Shown here: positions 10,876 to 19,295 of the stretch, piece by piece
Position numbering within the stretch: position 1 is the first letter of the stretch
How the letters are laid out: the number at the start of each line of letters is the position of its first letter
NCBI GenBank assembly: GCA_963575745.1
Contig: CAUYUJ010020539.1
Location: 1 to 44,568, forward strand
Length of the DNA: 44,568 nt
From: Prorocentrum cordatum
Lineage: Eukaryota; Sar; Dinophyceae; Prorocentrales; Prorocentraceae
Reading direction: 5' to 3'
Notes under the pieces: generated by a model
What the model saw: the letters and a program-made list of their open reading frames with translations, nothing else
Databases searched by the model: none
Told to the model about the DNA's origin: nothing
Program-made: the position numbers and the translations under genes

Positions 10876-12191
10876 CGACGACGGTAGCGGCAGCCAGGGC
10901 CATCGAGCTCACAGCTACGAACGTCGAGTTCGACGAGTGGTTGCAGTACAGGGATCACATCACGAATGAGGGATTGCAAGACGTTGCTCTGCAATCATAC
11001 CTGACGTTGACGCGCCGTACCACTCAGGAACAGTATACCAGCATACGTGATGAGTATGCCAAGTGGCGCGAAGAACAGGGCCTTACCGCCCAGGACGTGT
11101 CATATTTCCAGTGTATCGATCTGGCACGCATGGCCGCAGGAAGGCAGAGTGCCAGAAGTATGCGGGGAAACCCGCCAGGAGTCACGTTCCAGATGCGGGG
11201 AAACCCGCCAGATATCGCTAATGACGCGACAGAGACGGTGCATATCAAGCAGCCTAGTAGAACATTTCTCGAGGACGGTGGTAACTCGATCCTCATATAT
11301 GGGGGCTCGAAGATCAACATAATGGGAGAGGATACGAGCCGCAAATTTGTTCAGGCTGCTGACGCACACAACCGTCCCTGTACGTTTGAACCCCGTTCGC
11401 TGCTGAACATAAACGGGGTAGGCGAGGGGTCGGCCCCATCTGATACCGTGGGCTCTTTCAGCATTGCCTGCGGGTACCAGAGCTCGACCCAGCTCGACTC
11501 GTACAGGACCAATGTTGTGTCGGGTTGCGGCAAGGACCTGCCGGCTATCCTGGGCCTCGACAGTATGCAGGACAAGCGCGCTATTATTGTGCTCGAGAGA
11601 GGCCAGGAGAAGCTGATCTTCCCTGGGAAGGGACAGGTCCAGATGGAACTCCCCGAGGGCTCCAAGATCAGGCCTGCAAGCAAGTTGCCATCGGGGCATC
11701 TGTCAATCAGGTGTGATCGATTCGGAGCCGCGGGGCAACCCGCCTCAAGTACGAGTACGGCGTCGTTCCAGACGGTGCTGACGGGCGAGCCATCCCCCGC
11801 GCAAGAGCGCCAACAATTGCAGGGAAACCTGCCCCAGGGGCTGCTCGCGATACTCGCCAAGGCGGCGATGAGAGGCGACAGCATCGATGATCTGGAGACG
11901 TTCGATTGCTTCGTAGCCAGGGCACTGGCCCAGCATGGCCGAGTTGTACCCATGGACGCTGCGAGGACACGCAGGAAGATAGTGATGTGGTAGACGCGTC
12001 ATGAGCTGCAGACGGTCAACGACGCAAGGTCGAAGGGCCTCCTGAAGCAGCTGATGGACAATCCGTCCATGCTGGCCACGTTTGCGGCGCAATCCGCCTC
12101 TGAGGCCACCGCGCGCTGCAGCGCAGAGCTCCAGCATTTGGGAGAAGCTCAGATGCTGGCAGATGTGGCGAGCGCCTCTTCTTTATCTTGA
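10845..12191 (+). CDS. E1 retropepsin-like segment (catalytic Asp missing)
   Basis: The frame is open from about 10845, ahead of the first in-frame start-like codon at 10941, and continues the polyprotein after a frame change. It holds a helical lead (LTRRTTQEQYTSIRDEY), then GGNSILIYGGSKINIMGE (about 11278-11331), corresponding to the D-T/S-G region of Copia proteases, followed by DLPAILGLDSMQ and LPSGHLSIRCD. The residue expected to be catalytic Asp is Tyr in ILIYGGS. A TAG at 11991-11993 interrupts the frame, but sequence resembling the family continues to 12191. Four strict GNRA hairpins lie inside. E3's copy at 38534-39688 also lacks the Asp. Confidence 0.6.
11162..11175 (+). repeat. GNRA hairpin GCGGG-GAAA-CCCGC
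   Basis: Strict match encoding RGNPPG; identical to the hairpin 33 bases downstream. Confidence 0.88.
11195..11208 (+). repeat. GNRA hairpin GCGGG-GAAA-CCCGC
   Basis: Strict match encoding RGNPPD; with 11162-11175 it forms a closely spaced pair. Confidence 0.88.
11730..11743 (+). repeat. GNRA hairpin GCGGG-GCAA-CCCGC
   Basis: Strict match with GCAA loop, in the other coding phase, encoding AGQPA. Confidence 0.87.
11819..11832 (+). repeat. GNRA hairpin GCAGG-GAAA-CCTGC
   Basis: Strict match with a compensated A-T pair; encodes QGNLP. Confidence 0.87.
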
Positions 12192-12230
12192 AGAGGGCAG
12201 GGTGGCGCTGTCCCCTCGTCGCCTTGCCTG

Positions 12231-12578
12231 ATGGCCGAGAGGCCAGGGGGTAACAAGGGCAGCGGGGCAACCTGCCACGAGAAAAGAGCTTTCGTTATCG
12301 AAGGTACGAGAGAAGCTTGCGCTGACCTCCTCGCCCGAGGATACACCTGTGACCGTATCTCCCACAACGAGCTCATGACAGCTGTGGGCGCAGAGTACCT
12401 GGGGGCGGTGATTAGTGGGGACTACGCTCTAATATGGGTCAGCACTCCGGGGGACTGGTATGTAAGAACCCCAGGTAAAAGAGTAGCCCCGCATTGGTCA
12501 CGCATTCAGAACCTTCTAACGAAGGCAAGGATGCTCCGCATGGTGTTCATAGTGTTCGGACCCCCAGGATATGTTTGA
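12231..12578 (+). CDS. E1 conserved unknown domain (GDYxLxW...PPGY)
   Basis: The segment has KRAFVIEGTREACADLLARG, then GDYALIWVSTPGDWYVR and FGPPGYV at its end. The same pattern (GDYQLLWVATPADWHVR, RPPGYFWK) is in E3 at 37588-38050, so the domain is conserved between diverged copies. I know similar segments upstream of the methyltransferase-like region in other dinoflagellate Copia polyproteins but cannot assign a function. The frame is lost after GPPGYV; remnants of the continuation lie in other frames to about 12730. Confidence 0.5.
   Translation: MAERPGGNKGSGATCHEKRAFVIEGTREACADLLARGYTCDRISHNELMTAVGAEYLGAVISGDYALIWVSTPGDWYVRTPGKRVAPHWSRIQNLLTKARMLRMVFIVFGPPGYV
12262..12275 (+). repeat. 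GNRA hairpin GCGGG-GCAA-CCTGC
   Basis: Consensus with one G-U wobble. In the open frame it reads SGATC, the rare third phase. Confidence 0.65.
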
Positions 12579-12685
12579 AAGTTGTCTCCAGTACGTGACA
12601 CTCTAGAAGGTTTTAAAGCTGACGGTAGTACGGATGCGGTTGTGTCATTCCGGTATTTGATTTAATATGCAAGACAATACACCAA

Positions 12686-13357
12686 GTGGTACATATATGC
12701 TCCAAGTTATGGGCATGTACGTGCAAACAGGCGATGCCACAACATGTTTTGGATCGGTACGGCCAAACGGTACGACATGCTGAATGGAGAGCACAGACAC
12801 GCATCACGCTCACTCGTCACCTTAACGGTCGGATCCTGGGGACAGGCAACACTACGCACGGAAACGTGCCAGTATACTTAAATACCTACACACGTACGGA
12901 TCACGACATACATCATTATGTGACAACCAACAAAGGGGGGCCGAAATGGTCCGATGTTATCCGACGTGCGACGATTAACCTGGATACCAACACGGTCATT
13001 CAGGATATCGCGATAGCCGATCAACCGACGGGATATGATTGGCATGCACCACTACCCGAAGTGGTTGCCAACATCAGTACACGGATGTACTGGCATCCCG
13101 AGAAACCGGTCATGCTCGGCAACGAGCCTGCTCAATCACCACAGAAACCTAGACGCGTCATCATAGATGACTGTCCTTCCCCCCTCCCGACTCTGGCGAT
13201 TGTTGCACGTACCCACTCATCAACGACGATGGCCACACAGACCGGTGAACACGACGAGCAAGTTTTACCCGCGGAATCGCGTATCAGACAGAAGGAAAGG
13301 CTTAAAGCCGAAAAGGAAGCAGGCATTAAGCCTCGCCGCATCAAAAAGCACGTTTAA
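12686..13357 (+). CDS. E1 segment of unknown function upstream of the methyltransferase-like domain
   Basis: An Arg/Thr-rich open frame. From about 12930 it matches the E3 copy (36909-37319): RRATINLDTNTVIQDI and ADQPTGYDWHAPLPEVV correspond to RRVTMNLDGDTVIQDI and QDQPIGCNLNAPLPDVV. The C-terminus is basic (RQKERLKAEKEAGIKPRRIKKH). No catalytic motif was recognised. It is followed after 27 bases by the methyltransferase-like frame. Confidence 0.5.
   Translation: MVHICSKLWACTCKQAMPQHVLDRYGQTVRHAEWRAQTRITLTRHLNGRILGTGNTTHGNVPVYLNTYTRTDHDIHHYVTTNKGGPKWSDVIRRATINLDTNTVIQDIAIADQPTGYDWHAPLPEVVANISTRMYWHPEKPVMLGNEPAQSPQKPRRVIIDDCPSPLPTLAIVARTHSSTTMATQTGEHDEQVLPAESRIRQKERLKAEKEAGIKPRRIKKHV
12856..12869 (+). 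repeat. GNRA hairpin GCACG-GAAA-CGTGC
   Basis: Strict match with covaried middle pairs; encodes HGNVP. Confidence 0.86.
13114..13127 (+). repeat. GNRA hairpin GCTCG-GCAA-CGAGC
   Basis: Strict match encoding LGNEP. The hairpin plus seven following bases recurs with one change at 18765-18785 in the 3' UTR. Confidence 0.87.
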
Positions 13358-13384
13358 GATGGAAACGACGATTGCGGCGACGAC

Positions 13385-14150
13385 ATGTCAGGACTCGGGC
13401 AGGATCTTATGGCGACCTGGAGCACTGACGTCCCTGTCGAGCTGATTAGCTCCGATGAGGAAGATGACCTGTTCCTTGCCCTCCCCGCATCTCTGCCCAA
13501 CACACACGCCGACATATATAGTATAGTGGCTACTCTATGCTATGGCAACAACAACTGCGTGGACATGTTGGAGCCGTGTGGAGGTGAGGGTGGCAATTCA
13601 AAGCTTGCCTTCTCGAGATGTCTCTTCTCAGGCGGCAATCTAGACAAGACCACGTGTGTCGACCTGGGAGATCCCTCGGTGCAGCGAGCTGTAGACCATT
13701 ACTTTGCTGCATGCTACGTACGGGTCGCCATGCTACAGCCGAACTGCCGCGCCACAGGACCGCCATCCTACTACAACTACCAAGCCAACTACAACACTTG
13801 GAAACAGCACCACAACGAAGATCTGCCATACATATCTTACTGTGGTAAAATAGCCGTAACACAAGAGAACGCACGGAGGTAGTTCATGCGCGAACAACCC
13901 ACAGGGACATGGGCGGATGAGATTCCCCCATGGAAAGAACTTGCTGACCGACCTCACATTACAACTGCACGCATAGACGGGACCTAAGGATACGGCTGGT
14001 GACTATATTAAGAAGCCGACGGATATCACCAGCAATGACGAGGCCATTCTTAAACCCTTCGAGCGACTCAAGTGTAACGGCAAACATGTGCATGCACAGC
14101 CGTGCAACAAGGAGCTTTCACTGGCACAGAAGTACACTCGACGACTGCAG
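13385..14150 (+). pseudogene. E1 C5-methyltransferase-like domain
   Basis: Spread over two frames and one stop. Frame one (to TAG at 13880-13882, then on to about 13987) has VDMLEPCGGEGG (motif I-like), TTCVDLGDPSVQRAV, VAMLQPNCRATGP and, after the stop, FMREQPTGTW. Frame two (from about 13992) has AGDYIKKPTDITSN and LKPFERLKCNGKH. The Cys in QPNCR sits where cytosine methyltransferases have the PPC nucleophile, and REQP where they have ENV. Retention of that Cys is seen; activity is not implied because the frame is broken. Capture of cytosine methyltransferases by retrotransposons has been reported for dinoflagellates, as I recall. E3's copy has Tyr in place of the Cys. Confidence 0.55.
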
Positions 14151-14726
14151 TCTGCCTTTGTGGAAGCCGTCTACCTGGCGAAATCCATTGACAACGCGCG
14201 CGGAGACGCGCCTGCACGAACTGCTCATGCTTATCCTGCCGACCTCCCTGGTCAAACTGAACTAGGAGAGGGTATGAGACGCATTGGTGACCGTGTCATC
14301 CCAAAAGTGGCCACATGCCCAGCGTGCATCGATAACGTCCGAAAGGAAAGTCCTAGCCACAACAGAGATCCTACACAGTGTAAGTATCACTCTGTATACT
14401 GGCCATGCCCTGCATGCCAGAGGGACCTCACGAGAAGCAAGGGTGTTAAGAACCACCTCGACGCTGAGCCCGGCAAGTGCCGCTTTGCCGAGCCGTTCAA
14501 ACTCCCAGATGACCATGGCCCAGAGGGGCGCACTGTGCCAGCTTGGTGGAATCCTTTGCCCAAGCCGGGTGAGGGCCAAGCCTCGGCATCGGGTGGCCGT
14601 CGGGGCGCTTGCGCCAGGCCACCGCGACCACGCGCCTTTGGGAACACCGATCCTACATGTGGTGCTAGCAGTTATGGGATACTGCGAGACGCGCCCGAGC
14701 GTGGAAACACGCCTTCCGCGTCTTAG
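14151..14726 (+). CDS. E1 Cys/His zinc-binding segment ahead of integrase
   Basis: This continues the frame of the methyltransferase-like tail and ends at TAG 14724-14726. Two related motifs are visible: TCPACIDNVRKESPSHNRDP..C and WPCPACQRDLTRSKGVKNHL...C, each with Cys-x2-Cys, a His and a further Cys, suggesting two zinc-binding units. A basic/Pro/Gly-rich tail follows and ends with the hairpin-encoded RGNTP. E3 carries the same pair at 35399-36292 (CPAC..., CRSC...). Confidence 0.55.
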   Translation, partial: SAFVEAVYLAKSIDNARGDAPARTAHAYPADLPGQTELGEGMRRIGDRVIPKVATCPACIDNVRKESPSHNRDPTQCKYHSVYWPCPACQRDLTRSKGVKNHLDAEPGKCRFAEPFKLPDDHGPEGRTVPAWWNPLPKPGEGQASASGGRRGACARPPRPRAFGNTDPTCGASSYGILRDAPERGNTPSAS

Positions 14727-14752
14727 AGCGGAAACGCGCCTTCCGCGTCTTC
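14697..14752 (+). repeat. Tandem duplication carrying two GNRA hairpins
   Basis: Unit one (14697-14725) contains the strict hairpin GCGTG-GAAA-CACGC at 14699-14712. Unit two (14726-14752) contains GAGCG-GAAA-CGCGC at 14726-14739 with one A-G mismatch. Both end in CCTTCCGCGTCTT. A third, shorter echo (GGGCGAACCACC) follows. Confidence 0.75.
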
Positions 14753-14943
14753 GGGCGAACCACCGCGGGTAGCGGCCCGCCGTGGACGCTTGCAAGGTAC
14801 ACCTTCACCTCCAGCTGCAGTTGACGAAGGAGACCGACTGCGGAGAGCCACGAGGAACCCTCTTGCCTCGACCGGCTCGGGGGCTCCACGATTGCCTGAC
14901 TGGACGAGATTTGATATCCAAAACAGTTTCCAAACTTCCGTAG

Positions 14944-17433
14944 TTTTTTGAACCTCATGTAGTCAAGGAGGAACCCCGCAAACTGCACCTACGGTGGTAT
15001 CATGCGACGGAACCCAAGATGAGGTTGATCCTAGAAAAGGTGGGCTTGGATAGTGTCCGACTAAACATGACCAAAGAAATCTGCGACACTTGTCGGGAAT
15101 GTAGAGCCTGGGGGCGCCCAGGTAACTCCACGTTACCTTCAGTAAGCCTCCCTGGACATTGGCTTGACGAATGCGAAGTAGATCTCATGTGTTACAAGAA
15201 ACGGATCATATTCCATATTATGGACCGATGTATTCGCTTGGCAGCAGGCCACGAAATCCCCGACAAAGAACGCGATGCCTTACTCGACGCCTACCACTAC
15301 TGTTGGATCGCCTATCGTGGACCCTTCAAAGTATTGTACTCGGACGGAGAAGGTGCCCTCAACAACGAGCCCGCCAAGGCCATGATGGCGAATAAGGGTG
15401 CGACGATGCGTATCCGAGCGCCTGGCCAGCACGCGACCTCGATCGAGTCGCGTAATGGCATTCTTAGAGGTACTCTCCACATGATAGAGGAAGAGCTGAA
15501 CAGACACAACATTCCCATTGTATTTACCAGAGTACTAGCCGAGGGCATCTTCGTCACCAACGCTTTCACGTGCTACAACGGAGTATCGCCGTGCCAAGCA
15601 CACGCTGGGCGACGACCCTTTTTCCTTCCTGACCTCGACACCCTTGATTTTCCCAAGGGCCCCGAGATGTCAGGCCACGAACGCGAGCGTCGCGCGAGGG
15701 AAGTTAGCCTGGAAGCAATAACTCAAGCCACGGCAGTAGCGAAGACGAACCGTGCTCTCAGGGCCAAGACGGCGCCAGATGGTGCTCGTCTATACTCTGC
15801 TGGGGACTTGGTCGACTATCACCGACCTACGGCCACTAAGGGCGATCATGGAGGCTGGAATGGCCCGTTCCCTGTGATCCGTAACGTGCCCGAACGCGGA
15901 CACGTAGTCGTCAAGGCTGGATCGCGTGAGGTAATTGTAATGTATCCCGACGCTTGCCACACGCCATATATTGAATGTCTTCTCACCAGGGAACTTGGCG
16001 TGGATAACGTGGCCATGCAAGCCGTCCTTACGTACGTGGCACACCTGGGCGCAGGGAAACCTGCCAAAGTGTTCGGCTACATCCCAGACTACATGGGGAA
16101 CCTCAACCTTTCCGACGACAGCAAGTTCCATCCGCGCGTACACTTAGCACTACAGTATCTCGTGCGAAACTATTTCAGAGTTGAGCGCGTAGTAGCTGTG
16201 AGACTTGTCAAGAGCGTGCTCAATCTACCTTCAGTCAAGTACGCCACCGGGTCTACACTGATCCACTACGACAACGATGTCAACCCAGCCTTCCACTACT
16301 ACGAGTGTGTAGGCACCGGCTCGAACATCTCTCACATCACTGGTAGCACTCACTCCAGACTCATCCAGTGCCTGACGTCACAAGCTCCTTCCCAAGGATT
16401 TCATGACGACCTTGTCAAGTATCAACACTTGGACACGCCGTCTGAAAGACCTGACCAGCCTGGAGACAGGCCTTCTCCAGACACCCCAGGTGCTTCATCA
16501 CCAAGTGAAGGTCGCCTGTCTACAATCTACGAGGAAAGCGAGGAACACGACATCGAGGCCATGATGATGGAAGAGTGGTATGATGAACTGCGTGTGGACC
16601 TTCATCCCACTACAGTCACCGACGACTGTCTCTATTGCGTCCCAACAACTGTGCTACCTGACCAATGTGTCTTGGTCTCAGCATTATTGGACGAGGAAGA
16701 TACTGTTGTGTCGGAGACGCTCGGAGACGAGCCTGAACACCAAGAGCCTTGTCTTGTCTCCTTTTGCTCGACCACACCTGACGAGGACTACTCTCTTGAC
16801 AGTGATGAATATGGCCCATGCGCCGACTTGTTTTTAACGCCAGAAATGGCAAATATCGTACTGGCTCAGGCCCAACTTGCACAGCTCGAGCCAAACATGG
16901 TCGCAACGATGAGAGTATACGTATCATCGGCTGCTAAACGTGCTGTGGTAGTTAAGGAAGATGACCTACTCACCAAAGCCGACGTAGCAGCATATCCCAA
17001 AGAGGTTAGTGAAGCTTTGCACACCGAACTCAAGATCTGGCTTGACAACCTATGTTTCGAAATGTACGACCTGTCAAAAGCTTCCAACAATTTGACATCA
17101 AGATACGTTTACAAGTGGAAGTTTGTAAAAGTGGGCACCGAGAATGTTAAAACCATCCGTCTCAGACTTGTCCTCCGTGGATTCATGGACACGGAGGCTT
17201 TCGATGTGGAAACCTTCTCGGGAACTGCCCGCCGACAGTCCCAGAGGCTTCTGGCAAGTGAAGCTGCGTGTCATCCAGAATGGATCTTGGCATCTATGGA
17301 CATTGACAAAGCGTTCCTCAAAGGTCTGACATATGAGGAACTTGCTCATGCGACCGGCGAGGAGACTCTCATGGTTTGCTTCGCAACCAGGAAGCGCCCA
17401 GGTGCTTCGCACCCTTCCAGGCTTCTCTTCTGA
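14944..17433 (+). CDS. E1 integrase and N-terminal reverse transcriptase
   Basis: The frame is open from 14944, after a TAG at 14941. The first ATG is 15019, but the zinc-binding His residues lie upstream (KLHLRWYHATEPKM), so the polyprotein entered earlier. Integrase: His-x4-His and ICDTCRECRA form the HHCC finger; the DDE acids are Asp 15181-15183 (VDLM), Asp 15343-15345 (YSDGEG) and Glu 15445-15447 (SIESRNG), with 33 residues between the last two. A long acidic linker follows, then RVT_2 reverse transcriptase with RLRLVLRGFM and motif A SMDIDKAFLKG (Asp 17299-17301). The frame ends at TGA 17431 inside RT; the protein continues in the frame of 17333-18391. One GNRA hairpin lies at 16051. 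Confidence 0.82.
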   Translation, partial: FFEPHVVKEEPRKLHLRWYHATEPKMRLILEKVGLDSVRLNMTKEICDTCRECRAWGRPGNSTLPSVSLPGHWLDECEVDLMCYKKRIIFHIMDRCIRLAAGHEIPDKERDALLDAYHYCWIAYRGPFKVLYSDGEGALNNEPAKAMMANKGATMRIRAPGQHATSIESRNGILRGTLHMIEEELNRHNIPIVFTRVLAEGIFVTNAFTCYNGVSPCQAHAGRRPFFLPDLDTLDFPKGPEMSGHERERRAREVSLEAITQATAVAKTNRALRAKTAPDGARLYSAGDLVDYHRPTATKGDHGGWNGPFPVIRNVPERGHVVVKAGSREVIVMYPDACHTPYIECLLTRELGVDNVAMQAVLTYVAHLGAGKPAKVFGYIPDYMGNLNLSDDSKFHPRVHLALQYLVRNYFRVERVVAVRLVKSVLNLPSVKYATGSTLIHYDNDVNPAFHYYECVGTGSNISHITGSTHSRLIQCLTSQAPSQGFHDDLVKYQHLDTPSERPDQPGDRPSPDTPGASSPSEGRLSTIYEESEEHDIEAMMMEEWYDELRVDLHPTTVTDDCLYCVPTTVLPDQCVLVSALLDEEDTVVSETLGDEPEHQEPCLVSFCSTTPDEDYSLDSDEYGPCADLFLTPEMANIVLAQAQLAQLEPNMVATMRVYVSSAAKRAVVVKEDDLLTKADVAAYPKEVSEALHTELKIWLDNLCFEMYDLSKASNNLTSRYVYKWKFVKVGTENVKTIRLRLVLRGFMDTEAFDVETFSGTARRQSQRLLASEAACHPEWILASMDIDKAFLKGLTYEELAHATGEETLMVCFATRKRPGASHPSRLLF
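16051..16064 (+). repeat. GNRA hairpin GCAGG-GAAA-CCTGC
   Basis: Strict match encoding AGKPA. The homologous site in E3 (34302-34315) also folds as a hairpin although its bases differ. Confidence 0.88.
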
Positions 17434-18391
17434 TGATGGAAGCCGACGCTGCCTCGGGTGCCTGAAGCCAGGGGCCGGTACGAGGGGCGCCCCGAGAGCG
17501 TTCTCTCTCATGCTACGCACGACCGCTCGATCTATAGGCCTTTCACCGGCAAGTTACGATCCTGAGTTTGAATTCAGTCAGGATCTCTTAACAGCAAAAC
17601 ACGCCGACGATATTAATATGACATGCCTAGAGAAAAACGTTGATGACTACGTACAACGTGTCGAAAAGGTGTTTGGTAAGTGCAGGGTCAACAAACACTC
17701 CTACACTAACTGTGCCGTCCGCTACACGAAGAACGAACGAGGGGATGTGATCATGGACCAGGACGAATACATCAAACAACTACGTCCTATCACGCATCCT
17801 GAACTCACGGGAGCGGCGGCAGACGCGAAGGCTACCAAACTCATTACCGACATGTTCGTTAGCCTGCGAGGAGCTCTCGCCTATGCCCTCCTTACTCAAG
17901 TCTGGCTCATGGTGTATGTGGTGTCCCTCCGGAAGATCCACGAGCCTGCCAACTTACAAGTCAGACGACTGAGCGCTGTGGCGCGAAAGCTGATCAGCAG
18001 CCCGAAACGCATCGCCTTCCTTCGGATGAAACCGACTGATGAAGTAGACATGCACAGTGAGTCGGGGTATCGGAAGCTCACCGGGGAGGAGGGCGATGAA
18101 ACCAAGGGCTGCGGGGCTAACGTACTAAGGCGAGGAAACTCGCCCCAAGGCAAATCCGTCGTTCACCTTTGCGACGGACTATGCAAGTCACACCGACAGC
18201 AGGTCAGATCCAGCTGCGCCGCGGAGGCATTCGCAGCTGCACGCAACCTTGATGAATGCTACCCCGCGCTCGTCACCCTCCACGAGCTCAAAGCCGGGGC
18301 CCTTGCTCCGCGACAGCTACGGGATATGCGTGAAGTTGGAGGCCTAGCTATCAAGTTATCCTTTTACGATAGACGCCGAGTCTGTATATAA
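17333..18391 (+). CDS. E1 reverse transcriptase C-terminal part and RNase H start
   Basis: Takes over from the 14944-17433 frame at about 17380. It has LKPGAGTRGAPRAFSLML (motif B region) and AKHADDINM (motif C; adjacent Asp codons 17606-17611), then the connection domain (DMFVSLRGALAYALLTQVWLM) and the RNase H start (HLCDGLCKSHRQQVRSS). The frame is lost near 18365. The TG-terminated form of the RT core is intact apart from the frame change, so this copy kept its polymerase acids. Confidence 0.75.
   Translation: MRNLLMRPARRLSWFASQPGSAQVLRTLPGFSSDDGSRRCLGCLKPGAGTRGAPRAFSLMLRTTARSIGLSPASYDPEFEFSQDLLTAKHADDINMTCLEKNVDDYVQRVEKVFGKCRVNKHSYTNCAVRYTKNERGDVIMDQDEYIKQLRPITHPELTGAAADAKATKLITDMFVSLRGALAYALLTQVWLMVYVVSLRKIHEPANLQVRRLSAVARKLISSPKRIAFLRMKPTDEVDMHSESGYRKLTGEEGDETKGCGANVLRRGNSPQGKSVVHLCDGLCKSHRQQVRSSCAAEAFAAARNLDECYPALVTLHELKAGALAPRQLRDMREVGGLAIKLSFYDRRRVCI
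18130..18143 (+). repeat. GNRA hairpin GCGAG-GAAA-CTCGC
   Basis: Strict match encoding RGNSP. The aligned E3 site (32197-32210) keeps the stem with different pairs. Confidence 0.88.
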
Positions 18392-18669
18392 GTCATTATC
18401 TAGCAAAGATCTCAATATACCGACGGAATGTACTTTGCTAGGACATATCAGCTGGATACGTGAGCTCATGGATATAGGTATAGTGCACAACGTGCAGTGG
18501 TGTGACACATAGGGACATGACCGCAGATGGGCATACAAAGGGGGGTCTCGATCGGGAGCTGCTTCTGGAAGTAATGTCAGGTACTCAGTCGTTTAAGTAT
18601 GACGTGAAGCAGTTTGTTCCCTTTCGGGGCCCTGAGGACAACACAAAGCCTAAGTCGAATCATTTTTAG
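18369..18669 (+). pseudogene. E1 RNase H C-terminal end, two frames
   Basis: Frame 18369-18509 gives IDAESVYKSLSSKDL and VHNVQWCDT, then meets TAG at 18510. One base later, 18511-18669 gives RDMTADGHTKGGLDREL and ends at TAG 18667. Together they match E3 31753-32166. The Copia ending (D-x-x-T/K type TADGHTKG) is therefore present but split by a single-base insertion. Confidence 0.65.
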
Positions 18670-18738
18670 TCTGTCCTTGTTGCCCCTGCGGTTCAGTTTG
18701 CCAGCACGGGCGCCTATTATGAAGGCGCCCTCTTGCTT

Positions 18739-18752
18739 GCTCGGAAACGAGC
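18739..18752 (+). repeat. GNRA hairpin GCTCG-GAAA-CGAGC
   Basis: Strict match in the 3' UTR, 13 bases upstream of a near-copy with a GCAA loop. Confidence 0.88.
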
Positions 18753-18764
18753 CATACTTTTCAC

Positions 18765-18778
18765 GCTTGGCAACGAGC
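18765..18778 (+). repeat. GNRA hairpin GCTTG-GCAA-CGAGC
   Basis: One U-G wobble. The 21 bases from 18765 differ from those at 13114 by a single base. Confidence 0.78.
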
Positions 18779-18914
18779 CTGCTCAGCTTGGTTCAGGCTC
18801 TTTGCCTTAATACCTTTTGCCAGGAGGGGAATAGCTTGTTTGGCTTACCTCTAGCTGTGCCGACAGCCCTTGGCCATCCACGGGGCTGTCTTGCGAATGC
18901 GTGGGAAGATTTTT

Positions 18915-18928
18915 GCGAGGAAACTCGC
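18915..18928 (+). repeat. GNRA hairpin GCGAG-GAAA-CTCGC
   Basis: Strict match in the 3' UTR, same stem as the coding copy at 18130. Confidence 0.87.
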
Positions 18929-19059
18929 CTGCGAATAATCTCGCCCTTCAGTCTGGTGGTCGACCGGACTGCGCGTGCTGTTTTCCGTGCAAGCTGTCGC
19001 GCGCGCCTGTCGAGAGCCTAGCGACTGCGCGGCTTTACTCTCCGTCTCCTCCCCTCCCG

Positions 19060-19295
19060 ACTTTAAGGGTAGCTCTCTGGGATATGTTGTATGTAAGAGG
19101 GGGTATAGCCTGCGCGTCGCTGCCTTATGGCTCAAGGCGCGCGCGCCCTATTTGCCCCGATACCTGACTTGGTATCCGCTATGTGCTGGAAAGACCGATG
19201 CATCGATCTTCTCCTATCTTACCCATCCACACCCATATCGTATTCCTTCGACATGGAATTGGATGGGATATGACCTACCAGAGTCATTTCAGACT
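19060..19295 (+). repeat. 3' LTR of E1
   Basis: 236 bp, starts ACTTTAAGGG and ends TTTCAGACT. It aligns end to end with 27227-27464 on the minus strand with roughly 20 differences by eye. Its right flank starts CCCAG (19296-19300), the same five bases that precede the other LTR copy, consistent with a 5-bp target duplication in a shared minisatellite. The short open frames in it are not genes. Confidence 0.8.
19125..19136 (+). promoter_or_regulatory. Spliced-leader-like segment in the LTR
   Basis: TTATGGCTCAAG matches 11 of 12 bases of the 3' end of the dinoflagellate spliced leader (TTTTGGCTCAAG), preceded by GCC as in the leader with one base missing. It also forms a small GCCTT/AAGGC hairpin, so the match could be coincidence. 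Confidence 0.3.

Larger units (their letters stand above)
18670..19059 (+). other. E1 3' UTR with hairpin cluster
   Basis: No open frame of note. It holds GGGCGCC / GGCGCCC (18708-18714 with 18724-18730), three GNRA hairpins (18739, 18765, 18915) and, just before the LTR, a 20-base pyrimidine-rich tract (19039-19058) where a purine tract would be expected on this strand. Confidence 0.7.
9812..19295 (+). mobile_element. Copia-like LTR retroelement E1 (5'-truncated, with 3' LTR)
   Basis: Sense-strand blocks in the order RING-H2, retropepsin-like, conserved unknown domain, methyltransferase-like, zinc motifs, integrase, RVT_2 reverse transcriptase, RNase H, 3' UTR and LTR. Integrase before RT is the Ty1/Copia order. 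LTR, PBS, Gag and the Tpt1-like region expected from E2 are absent, so the 5' part is lost. Frame breaks occur near 10830, 11991 (TAG), 12578, 13882 (TAG), 13987, 17380 and 18365-18512. It carries 13 strict GNRA hairpins and several near-matches. The core IN and RT residues are retained, so it looks younger than E3. Confidence 0.8.

Noticed and set aside
16096-16108. ATGGGGAACCTCA as a further GNRA hairpin
   Set aside because: Only two pairs can form; resemblance is limited to the GGAA core.
10086-18928. CRISPR-like array of repeated short palindromes
   Set aside because: Spacing is irregular, the palindromes sit in codons, stems vary by compensation, and the context is a eukaryotic retroelement.
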